This document shows positions 52,524 to 61,689 of a stretch of 64,000 nt of DNA, one piece after another. The first letter of the stretch is position 1. Every line of letters begins with the position of its first letter. The DNA comes from a virus, in IMG/VR virus record IMGVR_UViG_3300024259_000010, positions 62,001-126,000 of that record, one strand, 5' to 3'. The translations under genes were made by a program, and so were the position numbers. Below the pieces are notes generated by a model. The model saw nothing but the letters and a program-made list of their open reading frames with translations, had not been told where the DNA came from and did no database searches.

Positions 52524-52536
52524 TACACATAAAATG
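52524..52536 (-). promoter_or_regulatory. Late-type promoter motif (minus)
   Basis: The minus strand reads CATTTTATGTGTA, 30 nt before the start at 52494. It differs from the 47018 site by one base. Confidence 0.5.
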
Positions 52537-52570
52537 GGTAACTTATATTTTTTTATATTATATGTTAAAG

Positions 52571-52606
52571 CATACATAGAGTGGGTATATACCCACTCTA
52601 TGTATG
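52571..52606 (-). terminator. Terminator of radical SAM gene
   Basis: CATACATAGAGTGGGT and its perfect complement form a 16-bp stem on an ATAT loop, 12 nt after the stop of the 52618 gene. Confidence 0.8.
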
Positions 52607-52617
52607 ATATTTTAGTT

Positions 52618-53982
52618 TTATTTATCTTTGTTCTTATAGCGTTCTGGTACAGGCTTATTTATAAGTTTGTACAAATGATCTCTATCTAAATCTGTCACTA
52701 ATCTCATAGCAGTTTTCATGCGTAATTTATTACCCACGCATTTCATTTCAACATTATCATCAACATCATTTGTTTCAGAATGAGTTTTATTATGTTGTGG
52801 ACATGTTCCAGCACATACACCTCGTATATCACAATCTAAACAATTTGGATTCCAACCACTTCCGGTTGTTAACCACGGTGCACGTAGTTTAGGATCGATA
52901 CCAGTTTCAGCATCACCGATTTTACAATCTGTTACACATTGACATGCATGTATTTCACCATTGAATCCAATAGTTATATAATTTCTACCAGCACCACATG
53001 CCATCATTTTAGGTCGTGGTGTTAAAAAATTCCTAAGGTAATTATTTGTTAAATCAGGCCACTTGATAGATTTATCTTTATGTGTTTTACTCAAGAACCA
53101 GTCTACAGCTATATCTAATTGTTGTTCTAAATTAGAAGACCACTCTTTAAGTTGTTCTGGTGTATACCCAGGGATAATTGCTTCTCTTAAGTGAAATGTG
53201 ACACCAAGACCATTCTTGAGAAGGTTATTAAAGAATATTAACTTATCGCGCATGATAAGTGGTCCACCTTGCCCATAGTCCCCAGTACAACTCCATTGTA
53301 TCCTTCTTATTAATCTAGGGTGTGTCTTTTTGAGTCTATACATCATATCAAAAAGTTTATCATATGATCCTTTGCCATTACCAAATATCCTAGTCCTATC
53401 ATGAATCTCTTTAGGACCATCACATGATACTTTAATAGATATACCATTATCATTGAACCAGTCAGCGATTATTTCATCGCCTTCCCAATCTTTAATATGT
53501 TTAGATATTTTATCCTCAAGCAATAACCCATTTGTTGTCACATGGAATTTAGTCTTATCATATGTAGATTTGATATACTGTTGGACTTCATATACCGTTT
53601 TAAAGTTTACAAGAGCCTCACCCCCCATATATGTAATGGAAATACTTTTATACTTATCTGCTGGCAATTGTTTATCAAAGAAATATTTAATTTCCTCAAA
53701 ATTCATATTATTAGTATTAATTGCATCGTTTTCTATAAGATTATCCATAGCATAGCAATACGTACATCTCATGTTACATAATTTAGTTGTAGTTATAGCA
53801 ACAGACATTGTCTCGTCACTAATTTTTGTAGGTTTTGTATAGTTTGGTATATCTCTAGTAGGCTTAGTATGAGTTACTATATTCTCTGCATTTTTTTGAT
53901 TAGCTGCAATCATATAACTGTGATTTAGATTGTTCATTACAATTTTTTTATCACTTCCCATGACATCATATATTTTCAACAT
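52618..53982 (-). CDS. Radical SAM/SPASM peptide-modifying enzyme
   Basis: This 454-residue protein starts behind TAAGGAGTAAAAAACTAAT. The radical SAM site is C69-x3-C73-x2-C76 (TTKLCNMRCTYCYAMDN), followed by TYMGGEALVNF, the GGE box that contacts SAM. The C-terminus has a full SPASM pattern for two further iron-sulfur clusters: CGAGRN, GEIHACQC, CLDCDIRGVCAGTC and a final MKC. This is the layout of anaerobic sulfatase-maturating enzymes and of RiPP enzymes that make thioether or carbon crosslinks. No sulfatase is present, but the gene directly upstream encodes a virion protein with a Cys-rich tail, a candidate substrate. No separate leader-binding domain is visible in the first 55 residues. 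Iron-sulfur assembly would rely on the host. Confidence 0.9.
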   Translation of the reverse strand: MLKIYDVMGSDKKIVMNNLNHSYMIAANQKNAENIVTHTKPTRDIPNYTKPTKISDETMSVAITTTKLCNMRCTYCYAMDNLIENDAINTNNMNFEEIKYFFDKQLPADKYKSISITYMGGEALVNFKTVYEVQQYIKSTYDKTKFHVTTNGLLLEDKISKHIKDWEGDEIIADWFNDNGISIKVSCDGPKEIHDRTRIFGNGKGSYDKLFDMMYRLKKTHPRLIRRIQWSCTGDYGQGGPLIMRDKLIFFNNLLKNGLGVTFHLREAIIPGYTPEQLKEWSSNLEQQLDIAVDWFLSKTHKDKSIKWPDLTNNYLRNFLTPRPKMMACGAGRNYITIGFNGEIHACQCVTDCKIGDAETGIDPKLRAPWLTTGSGWNPNCLDCDIRGVCAGTCPQHNKTHSETNDVDDNVEMKCVGNKLRMKTAMRLVTDLDRDHLYKLINKPVPERYKNKDK

Positions 53983-54021
53983 ATTAGTTTTTTACTCCTT
54001 ATTACTTATTATTAAAAATCC

Positions 54022-54041
54022 TGGGGGTATTACTACCCCCA
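54022..54041 (-). terminator. Short stem-loop between virion gene and radical SAM gene
   Basis: TGGGGGTA pairs with TACCCCCA over a TTAC loop. It is a short stem with a moderate T-run, so partial read-through into the radical SAM gene is likely, giving less enzyme than substrate. Confidence 0.55.
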
Positions 54042-54050
54042 TTTATTTAG

Positions 54051-57000
54051 TTATTCTCCACCTGAACCCTGATTTTCGGAACCGTGACAACCACCAGTAC
54101 AAGTTTGATCCTCTGGATCACATTGTGCTTGATCCTCATTGTCATCACATGCAAGATCGGCACATCCTTGATCTTCACCTGGATCACATGTTGTCTCATT
54201 TTCAGATTGACAACCTTGTTCTTCCTCTGCCCCACTACAACCTTGTTCTTCAGCAGGATCGCAATCGAAGTCCATAGCCTCTTCGTCATCACATGTTGTA
54301 ACTTTGGTATCACCACAATCTACAGTCAGTCCTGCATCAGTACAAGTAACAGTTGGTGCATTTTCAGAGCAACCAGCTATTTCATCACACGTACAATCTA
54401 ACCCAATCTTTTCACCATTATTTCCACATCCACCACTAGGAATAGGTTCTTCACACAAATCATTACCCTCGTAGCAATCCCCAGGTCCTGCATTATATTC
54501 ATAACAAATTGGGCAACTGATTTCAACGTTCAAACATATTGGAGATGATATAGTATCATTAACACATAGAACATCTTCTAAAGTACATGTAACACCTGAT
54601 ACACAATCAACATCCATATAATCTTCACCTGCATCACATTGAACACCGTAAATAATCTGTAACGATTTTTCTAATGACCCTGAAGGTATATTGTACTCAT
54701 CACCACATAAAGAACCATCGATCTCCATATTGATATCTAACGTTGGTCTATTTACATAACCATCGGAACATAGATTACCTTCTACTACAGATGTAGTATT
54801 AAACAAATCATATTCCTTAACATTAGTGTTTATCAAACTAGCTTCCACAAGTTTTGTATATAATTCAGTTGAATCAGCAGTTCCCTTAATAAGGTTCCCA
54901 ACAATAATTTTTAATACAGATTGTACAGTACTTCCAGGTATTTCATATGTAATAGTTTCTTGGTAGTTAGCTGGTAATAAAGCTGCACTTACTAGCTTAG
55001 TATAAAGATCAAGTTGGTCTTTAGAACTACGTAAAATAGCACCTACAATAATATCGATAGATGATTCAGTAACGGATGGCGCTATGCTGTACCCATCTGT
55101 ACACATATTACCTTCTATTGAATATTCTAACTCAATTGCTTCTTTAACACTATAACTATCAGTACATAACTTACCATCTTCAAGAGCTGGTATTATATAC
55201 GTAGCATCTTCAGAAGTAGGACCATTTAAATGTGAACTAACAAGTTTCCAATATATCTCATTGGAACCAGTAATACTTTTAATAATATTACCCATTTCAA
55301 TTTTGTTAAATAATTTGGTCACACTAGCTAGATCATACTCTACCTGTCCATCAAGATTACTCTTATAGTGATGATATATAATAAACGGAGGAGGAGGAGG
55401 ATCTTCACGTGGTACTACAATAAAGGTAGGATCGTCATCTATTGGTACAATAGGATCAGCAGGTTCAGTTCCTAGAATAGGACCAATTTTAGGTGCAATG
55501 AATTTAATACTAGCATCCGAAGGTATAGCAAGTTCAAACTGTGCAGTATCATCGTAGATAATAGAACCAAGGATTTCATGATCCTTTACTAGTGAACTAG
55601 TATCAAAGAACGTGATATCATAAGTACACATCTGTACGAACAACTGTCGCATGAGCTTTTGTTCTTCTGCAGTTAGATCACCAAACTGTACATAGTCGGA
55701 TTCTTTGATTGGTAACATCTGTACTAGAATCTCTTCCATCAAATCACCAAAGGCAATCTTAGGATTGTCAGCAGCATTCAATGAATCAGTTAAGTTCCGC
55801 AAAGAATCATTTGTATCAAACCATTCTTCATATGTAGTGATAGAACCAAATGTGTCATACTCAATATCAACAATCCCTATTTCTAGTAACTGGTAATATA
55901 AATAATCAAATGACCTATTATATACTTTATCTGAATTGGTCCTGACCTTAATAAAGTCAGATAGCTTATCGCCATATGTTGTATCCATCCAAGAAACAAG
56001 CTCTTCTTTACTAGAGAAGTTATGACCCTGTTGTACAAGTGTACGAGTAGTCAAATCAGGTGATGGATTATTCTTAGCATCGATATTCGTTAGACGAATA
56101 ACTTCATCTGCATCTGGAGTAGCCCCATCTGGTAAACCTAAAAGATATCCCTGTAAGTTTGGTTGGAAGATATAATCAATATTAATAGTAGATACATCAT
56201 TACTTGCACCATGAATCTCCAATAGAAATTCTTTTGTGATTTCAGCAAGGTTTAACTTAAACGGTCTTCTGACTGAGAACTTAGTAGGTATTTTAGATGG
56301 ACCTGGATATGTAACGTATGCTCCAATAAAGTTATTAGCATTCTGATTTGTAATCAAAACGCGAGACTTATCGAAGATAACATCCTTATCAATAAAGTTA
56401 TCAATATTATCAGGTGTTAATAATACTGTAGGTGCTTCAGCACTATATAAACAATATTGGAACAATGCAAATGCTTCTTTTATAGTTAATGGTAAACCAC
56501 CAGAGACACGATCTGATCGAACATTAATAAGATTATCATAATCCACAGTACATGATGTATTCTGGTTAGATAACATATATGTGAATGACTCTAAAGCATA
56601 CTTGATATATTCAAGCCCGATCTGATAACTAACATTAGTTCTAACAAACTGTACAAGTTTAGTTGGAAGTGTTGAGTTCTCAATTCTTGATAATTTATAA
56701 TCTTGTTCATCTAATAGATCAGGTCCAATATCAGGTTCAATACCATCATTAACTTCCTGAGCATAAGTAGTTGCTAACGTTTGTTGCATTGCTTCGATAT
56801 TACCAATATTAATATAGTCTTTAGTAATATCTTTAGATAAAACTTGTGATGTAGGTACACATCGAGATTCCGAACCAGATGTTTCAATAGCAACATATTT
56901 AGATACGAGAGTGATGTTATAATCTTTAAGTAGATTATTAGCAAGGATCTCAAGAGTTTCAATAGTACCTTTATGATTAAGAAGATATCTAATATTCTTA

Positions 57001-58037
57001 TACATAAACATCTGTTGTTTATCGTTCAATACATCGCGGTAATCACCAATACCTTTAGATTTCAGATATGCCCAAATAAGATCAGTGTGAACTGATGCTG
57101 TATGCATATTATCAATACGCTGTTGTAATACTACATTTGGTAACAATGTCCACAAGATGGTCCAATAAATAATATGACCATACTTTTCAAACTCCATGTA
57201 TTCAGGTACATTCCATCTTTCATTGAATACGATTAAGAATGATTGTAGTGCTTGTACAATAGAACCAAGTTCACTGTACTCTAAGAACTGAGGCTGTAGT
57301 TCAGTACCCTTTGCTGAATAACCAATTAATTCAAAATCATTAACTTGTATTAGATTGTTTTCCATATCAAAACAAATCTTACTATTGTTATATGCTTTAG
57401 TGTATTCATCAAACTTGTCTATATTAGAAATGTAAGTTTCCCATGCAGGAAGATTAGTCTGCTTAAGAATCAGCTCTTCATCTGCATCCAATACATCCAT
57501 ATGGATATGTTCTAATATTGTAACTGGGTAGAAAATATTCTTAATCAAATCTGCTTGATCAGGATAACGTTCGAGTAGATCAGTAAAACCATCTCTGTTG
57601 TAATAATAGAAATAACTAGTCTTACGCAATCTAGAGTCATTTAAAGTACTCTTAGTAAGGGGTATAGTACCATTTAGTCTGTGGGTTTCACCGGCTTCAA
57701 CACTACCACCTAGATCAGTATAATCATCAATAGTGAGCAAGTCTTGCACACGCATTACCATAGGTGTGTTGTTCAATCCAGCTGGATCTTCAGCATGGTT
57801 ATATGAAGCAAGTTCTGGATATAACAAATCACCATCTACTGTAAGATTGGCAATATCCGCAGTATTAAAAAATTCACCCTGTAAATTAATAACATAGGGA
57901 TTATGAGCATCTTTAATCTCATCTATTGTCAATGCTTCTAATTTATTTTTATAGTACTGTTTCATATACGGATTGTATACAGAAATAGTCTGCAGAAATC
58001 CATAAATTTCTTGAATAAAGATAGACATATTGTTCAT
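54051..58037 (-). CDS. Large baseplate/tail protein with cysteine-rich C-terminal tail
   Basis: This 1328-residue protein starts behind AATGAAAGGTTTTAATT. The first 900 residues are a large folded region with very few cysteines, typical of a jumbo-phage baseplate protein. A Pro run (REDPPPPPF, about 868-876) leads to repeats: three related helical units (EIYWKLVSSHL, DLYTKLVSAAL, ELYTKLVEASL) and four GxxC-T/S/G-D-x-Y motifs (KLCTDSY, NMCTDGY, NLCSDGY, SLCGDEY). From Cys1134 to the end, 195 residues hold 25 Cys, with C-x3-E/D at 1134, 1249, 1259, 1267, 1284, 1297 and 1306. The radical SAM/SPASM gene is next downstream. I propose, without proof, that the tail is crosslinked by that enzyme. Disulfides or metal binding are alternatives. 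Confidence 0.7.
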   Translation of the reverse strand: MNNMSIFIQEIYGFLQTISVYNPYMKQYYKNKLEALTIDEIKDAHNPYVINLQGEFFNTADIANLTVDGDLLYPELASYNHAEDPAGLNNTPMVMRVQDLLTIDDYTDLGGSVEAGETHRLNGTIPLTKSTLNDSRLRKTSYFYYYNRDGFTDLLERYPDQADLIKNIFYPVTILEHIHMDVLDADEELILKQTNLPAWETYISNIDKFDEYTKAYNNSKICFDMENNLIQVNDFELIGYSAKGTELQPQFLEYSELGSIVQALQSFLIVFNERWNVPEYMEFEKYGHIIYWTILWTLLPNVVLQQRIDNMHTASVHTDLIWAYLKSKGIGDYRDVLNDKQQMFMYKNIRYLLNHKGTIETLEILANNLLKDYNITLVSKYVAIETSGSESRCVPTSQVLSKDITKDYINIGNIEAMQQTLATTYAQEVNDGIEPDIGPDLLDEQDYKLSRIENSTLPTKLVQFVRTNVSYQIGLEYIKYALESFTYMLSNQNTSCTVDYDNLINVRSDRVSGGLPLTIKEAFALFQYCLYSAEAPTVLLTPDNIDNFIDKDVIFDKSRVLITNQNANNFIGAYVTYPGPSKIPTKFSVRRPFKLNLAEITKEFLLEIHGASNDVSTINIDYIFQPNLQGYLLGLPDGATPDADEVIRLTNIDAKNNPSPDLTTRTLVQQGHNFSSKEELVSWMDTTYGDKLSDFIKVRTNSDKVYNRSFDYLYYQLLEIGIVDIEYDTFGSITTYEEWFDTNDSLRNLTDSLNAADNPKIAFGDLMEEILVQMLPIKESDYVQFGDLTAEEQKLMRQLFVQMCTYDITFFDTSSLVKDHEILGSIIYDDTAQFELAIPSDASIKFIAPKIGPILGTEPADPIVPIDDDPTFIVVPREDPPPPPFIIYHHYKSNLDGQVEYDLASVTKLFNKIEMGNIIKSITGSNEIYWKLVSSHLNGPTSEDATYIIPALEDGKLCTDSYSVKEAIELEYSIEGNMCTDGYSIAPSVTESSIDIIVGAILRSSKDQLDLYTKLVSAALLPANYQETITYEIPGSTVQSVLKIIVGNLIKGTADSTELYTKLVEASLINTNVKEYDLFNTTSVVEGNLCSDGYVNRPTLDINMEIDGSLCGDEYNIPSGSLEKSLQIIYGVQCDAGEDYMDVDCVSGVTCTLEDVLCVNDTISSPICLNVEISCPICYEYNAGPGDCYEGNDLCEEPIPSGGCGNNGEKIGLDCTCDEIAGCSENAPTVTCTDAGLTVDCGDTKVTTCDDEEAMDFDCDPAEEQGCSGAEEEQGCQSENETTCDPGEDQGCADLACDDNEDQAQCDPEDQTCTGGCHGSENQGSGGE
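54054..54640 (-). repeat. Cys-x3-Glu/Asp repeat tail of the 1328-residue protein
   Basis: The last 70 residues consist of units such as CDPAEEQG, CSGAEEEQG, CDPGEDQG and CDDNEDQAQ, a degenerate protein repeat of 8-9 residues. It extends upstream to Cys1134 with more irregular Cys spacing. It has no match by eye to EGF, laminin or knottin spacing. Confidence 0.75.
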
Positions 58038-58069
58038 AATTAAAACCTTTCATTGTTAGTATTTTAATT

Positions 58070-58073
58070 CATA
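58070..58073 (-). promoter_or_regulatory. Late-type promoter motif TATG (minus)
   Basis: The minus strand reads CCTATTATATGAATTA, with TATG 33 nt before the start at 58037. Confidence 0.4.
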
Positions 58074-58120
58074 TAATAGGTTACGATAATTAATTATTGA
58101 TTTAATAAAGTCACTCATGA

Positions 58121-58124
58121 TATG
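58121..58124 (+). promoter_or_regulatory. Late-type promoter motif TATG (plus)
   Basis: TGATATGAATGAATTTTA lies 34 nt before the portal start at 58158, in the same divergent gap as the minus motif at 58070. Confidence 0.4.
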
Positions 58125-58157
58125 AATGAATTTTAAAATCTTATAAGGAGTAGTTAC

Positions 58158-60761
58158 ATGAGAAATGATTCTATAGCAGTTAGAACAAAAGAAAGGTTAT
58201 TGTCCCTACTTGGGATTGAGTCCTCTTTGAATAAAGAGAATACAAATAATCTTGTGGAGAAATTAAAGAGACCTGGGCAGTTTAGTAATGTTGAAGAACA
58301 GTTACTACGGTCATCTATAAACAATACACAATCGCATTCTATTGATAATCTTAAACACGATATGTTAGCAATATCCACTGATGTTAATAAGAAGATTGAT
58401 CATAACAAATCGTTCCAGTCAATGGTACCTGAGATAGGTAAAGCCAAGACAGTACTAGTACCATCTATTCTATCACCTAGTGATATGTTTAGTAATTATG
58501 TAACATGTGATCTAGATACTGATAAACTAGATGAAGTTACTAAATCAAAAATTATAGAAATCATTAATGTCCGTATGAATGATAGATTGAAGATCGGTAA
58601 TCTATTATCTGAATGGATCGGTGATGCATTGTTCGACTACGGTGCAGTTCCTGTTATGACTCTTCCTAAGAAAGCCATTTCATTGTTAGTTACGAGTATT
58701 GCACATCAGGAAGATGAAAATGCTCAACAAGCTACATCAGATACCCTTGGTATTAATCCTAAGAAGAGAATTGATGAGAATGAACAAAAGGATGGAATGA
58801 CTTCTGTTAGTTATGAAATCGCTATTGACAAAGTTGACTTATATGGTAGAACGGATGACTCTGTTGAAATCTCAACTGAAGATCAGAAAGTAATTGACAA
58901 AGCTGGTGATATTGATTTTGTAGATATTGAAATAGATACTGAAGATTATGAAGCCGGAATGATGACTACTGATTATTCAGATGCTGAGAAGATTGAAGAG
59001 AGAGAGGCTGTATTAAAAAAGGTTAATAATAGTCAATCTGATCTTATTAAATCATCTACTGAACTTATCAAAGAAAACTTTAGTCTATCTATTGACACTA
59101 GAAAAATAAACAATGTTAAGACTAAAGAAAGTAATATTAATAAAAAAGTTCAAGAGAAGATGGATGCTTTAATGCAAACATCTGGTTCCGAAAAGATTTA
59201 TACTATTTCTGATGTAGGCTACCCCTCTGAAGATGATGAGCCTTATATTCAGAAGCTTCCTACTAATGCAGTTATTCCTATCTTTGTTCCTGGTGCACCA
59301 AGTTCACATATTGGTTACTTTGTAATCATTGACCAGTTTGGTAATCCTATCGATGAGTCTTATTCATATGTAAGTGAGAACCATACTCTTGGTACTCCAT
59401 ATCTTGCAACAATGAATGATATCTCAAATAGAGACTTAGGGGCATCAGCTAAGAAGTATAATATTCTTTCTACTGTTTTTGAATTAACATTGAAAAAGAC
59501 GATTGAAGAATCTATCAAGTCTATAGGTGTTGATGCAGCAAGCTTTCCTGATGACAAGAGACTCTATTCTTGCCTATTCAATAGAGCACTTCACAAGCAG
59601 CGTGTAACCTTATTATACGTACCTACAACTCATATGACTTACTATGCATATGATTACAGACCCGATGGTACTGGTAAAGGATTAATGGAAGATAGTTCCT
59701 TCATCATTAGAATGAGAACTTCATTCATGATTGCTGAAGTTTTATCTGCTCTTAATAATGCTACTGATAGACATAAGATCTCATTTGATCTTGGTGATAA
59801 TAAAGGTACTAACGTAGAGCAAGTCATGGGTCTATTGAAAGATAGTTTCATTACTAAGTATATGTATAACCTTGATCATAATCCAATGAATGTTATGCGC
59901 GATATTATTGCACGTAGTGTATCTATCGTTCCAAAAGAAATTGGTGGTATTACAAATCTTAATCTTGATACTGAAACTACTCAAGGACAAGCTGGTAATA
60001 GTAAACCTGAAGTAGCTGATAACTTAACTGATATGATCATTACATCGACTAAGGTTCCAGCTTCTATCTTCAATGCATTGAATGATGCTGAGTTCTCAAG
60101 GTCAGTGGCTACAAACAACTTACTCTTCGCAAACTTCATCAGATTCCTTCAAGGTATTACATGTAATAAAACTGAAAACATTGTTAAAGGATATGTCCGT
60201 AACTCTTATTCAGTATTGAAAGAAATTATCGAAGTGCTTAAAGAAAACAATTGTGATGTTGATACTACTGAAAAGCTTAAGCTTATGTTAGACCACATCG
60301 TTTCAAATATCTTTGTGACACTACCATCACCTGACATCTCTCCTGATAAGGCTAGATATGCAGAGCTGGAAGAAGTTATCAAAACTATTGATGCTATTGC
60401 TGAGAAACTAATCCCTGATGATATGATCGTCCTTGAAGATGATAAGTCAGCAGAAACACTTAAAGCTATTCGTGCTAGTATTGTTGTTGATCTAGTTAAG
60501 GAAGCAGTACATAAGATTGGTGCTGGTGGTATTATCGATACGACTATGTTCGATGATGATAATATGGATATATTAAAATTAGAAAAATATAATCATATCT
60601 TCCATAACTTCTCTGCTGCTATTGCAGCACTACAGAATTCACTTAAACCAGGTGCGCCTGCTGAAGGTGGAGAGACTGATGAGACAACTGATGATGGTGA
60701 TGATGATGTACCATCTGCTTCATGGGAAAGCCTAGAAGAAAAAGACGACACTACTGAATAG
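58158..60761 (+). CDS. Portal vertex protein
   Basis: This 867-residue protein follows ATAAGGAGTAGTTAC. Its plan fits a T4 gp20/phiKZ-type portal: a long N-terminal helical region, a beta-rich clip/wing segment (KLPTNAVIPIFVPGAPSSHI; IGYFVIIDQFGNPIDESYSY), MRTSFMIAEVLSALNNATDR with the VSIVPKEIGGITNLN section, and the KVPASIFNALNDAEFSRSVA segment typical of the stem and crown region. The C-terminus is acidic and disordered (APAEGGETDETTDDGDDD). The size is close to phiKZ-type portals. It would form the dodecameric ring through which DNA is packaged. It is alone in its transcription unit, with its own late-type motif. Confidence 0.75.
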   Translation: MRNDSIAVRTKERLLSLLGIESSLNKENTNNLVEKLKRPGQFSNVEEQLLRSSINNTQSHSIDNLKHDMLAISTDVNKKIDHNKSFQSMVPEIGKAKTVLVPSILSPSDMFSNYVTCDLDTDKLDEVTKSKIIEIINVRMNDRLKIGNLLSEWIGDALFDYGAVPVMTLPKKAISLLVTSIAHQEDENAQQATSDTLGINPKKRIDENEQKDGMTSVSYEIAIDKVDLYGRTDDSVEISTEDQKVIDKAGDIDFVDIEIDTEDYEAGMMTTDYSDAEKIEEREAVLKKVNNSQSDLIKSSTELIKENFSLSIDTRKINNVKTKESNINKKVQEKMDALMQTSGSEKIYTISDVGYPSEDDEPYIQKLPTNAVIPIFVPGAPSSHIGYFVIIDQFGNPIDESYSYVSENHTLGTPYLATMNDISNRDLGASAKKYNILSTVFELTLKKTIEESIKSIGVDAASFPDDKRLYSCLFNRALHKQRVTLLYVPTTHMTYYAYDYRPDGTGKGLMEDSSFIIRMRTSFMIAEVLSALNNATDRHKISFDLGDNKGTNVEQVMGLLKDSFITKYMYNLDHNPMNVMRDIIARSVSIVPKEIGGITNLNLDTETTQGQAGNSKPEVADNLTDMIITSTKVPASIFNALNDAEFSRSVATNNLLFANFIRFLQGITCNKTENIVKGYVRNSYSVLKEIIEVLKENNCDVDTTEKLKLMLDHIVSNIFVTLPSPDISPDKARYAELEEVIKTIDAIAEKLIPDDMIVLEDDKSAETLKAIRASIVVDLVKEAVHKIGAGGIIDTTMFDDDNMDILKLEKYNHIFHNFSAAIAALQNSLKPGAPAEGGETDETTDDGDDDVPSASWESLEEKDDTTE

Positions 60762-60780
60762 AGTTGCACTGAACAAATAA

Positions 60781-60822
60781 ATATACTACTACAGGTTGCT
60801 TGCGCAACCTGTAGTAGTATAT
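60781..60822. terminator. Bidirectional terminator between portal and tail tube genes
   Basis: A 19-bp perfect stem (ATATACTACTACAGGTTGC) on a TTGC tetraloop lies between convergent genes, with ATTTTAAT on the right. It is the longest stem in the window. Confidence 0.85.
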
Positions 60823-60835
60823 ATTTTAATATCTT

Positions 60836-61684
60836 TTATTCAGCAACTAAGCTATCAACTTCACGCTGGATACCAGATTTAGCAAGGTTCTCGTTAACTT
60901 CTTCCAAGTATGGAGTACGTTCACCAGAGTATCTGATCTTAGCATCTTGCATAATGGTAGCGATTTCAACACCCATTTCACGGGTACGCTTATTATGTTG
61001 GAGATGACCAGAGAAGGTAACAGTACGATCCATAGTTTTAGAAGTTGCAATATTTCTTTCAAGTCCTAAAGAACCACCAGGGTCGGTCGGGAACATGTTA
61101 GAAATGAATGCAGCATCAACGATGTTCTTAGCCAGCTGGCTAGGATCATATTGGATAGCCAATACAGACATGGAGTAAGTAGAAGATAAGAACTGTAAGT
61201 TCTCGTCATCAAACCGACCCATAGATGCATTGGTATCCGGATCTTGAATGTCCTTCATCCACTGTACGAAGAGGTTCCAGATCAAGTTACCAGTTACTTC
61301 CGTAAAGGTAAATGAAGGATTAACCGCTGCGCGTTTAGACTGAGTAGGAACCTGCAGCTGCTGTCCATCATGGCCAACAGGAGTTTCACTAGTCTCCAGT
61401 GAATAAGTTACATCAATTCCGCTAACTGATTTAGCATGAGTTTCGATAAGTGTTTTAATAGTTTCACCAACTACGTTATTACCAGTGTTGGTATACATAG
61501 ATGGTGTATGCATTACAATAAATACAGTTGGAGTGAATACTAACGGAGTAGCAGCGTCCAAGGACACTTCACGTAACCCAACACCCAGGTTTGACCCATG
61601 GTCTAGGTTAGCTCCGATTTGGTTTTCACCCAAACCTAATGCAGTTGCTTCTTGTAACAGATGGTCTTTAAATTGATCGCTCAT
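60836..61684 (-). CDS. Tail tube protein
   Basis: This 282-residue protein sits 5 nt after the sheath gene, the usual sheath-tube order. It is beta-rich without Cys, with FVIMHTPSMYTNTGNNVVG, SFTFTEVTGNLIWNLFVQWM (a tube-type hairpin followed by helix) and TVTFSGHLQHNKRTREMGVE near the C-terminus. The length is close to the tube protein of phiKZ (about 290). It would assemble as stacked hexamers inside the sheath. The ribosome site is weak (GGGTAATCACT), so translation may be coupled to the sheath gene. Confidence 0.75.
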   Translation of the reverse strand: MSDQFKDHLLQEATALGLGENQIGANLDHGSNLGVGLREVSLDAATPLVFTPTVFIVMHTPSMYTNTGNNVVGETIKTLIETHAKSVSGIDVTYSLETSETPVGHDGQQLQVPTQSKRAAVNPSFTFTEVTGNLIWNLFVQWMKDIQDPDTNASMGRFDDENLQFLSSTYSMSVLAIQYDPSQLAKNIVDAAFISNMFPTDPGGSLGLERNIATSKTMDRTVTFSGHLQHNKRTREMGVEIATIMQDAKIRYSGERTPYLEEVNENLAKSGIQREVDSLVAE

Positions 61685-61689
61685 AGTGA

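Noticed and set aside
52618-53982. Anaerobic sulfatase-maturating enzyme
   Set aside because: The fold family is shared, but no sulfatase gene or CxPxR-type target is visible in the window, so a Cys-rich partner next door is a better candidate.
54084-54401. Plus-strand frame with Cys and Ile/Thr-rich sequence
   Set aside because: It is antisense to the Cys-rich tail and arises from its repeated codons.
54054-54640. EGF, laminin or knottin domain
   Set aside because: Cys spacing is dominated by 8-9 residue CDPxE units and does not fit those families.
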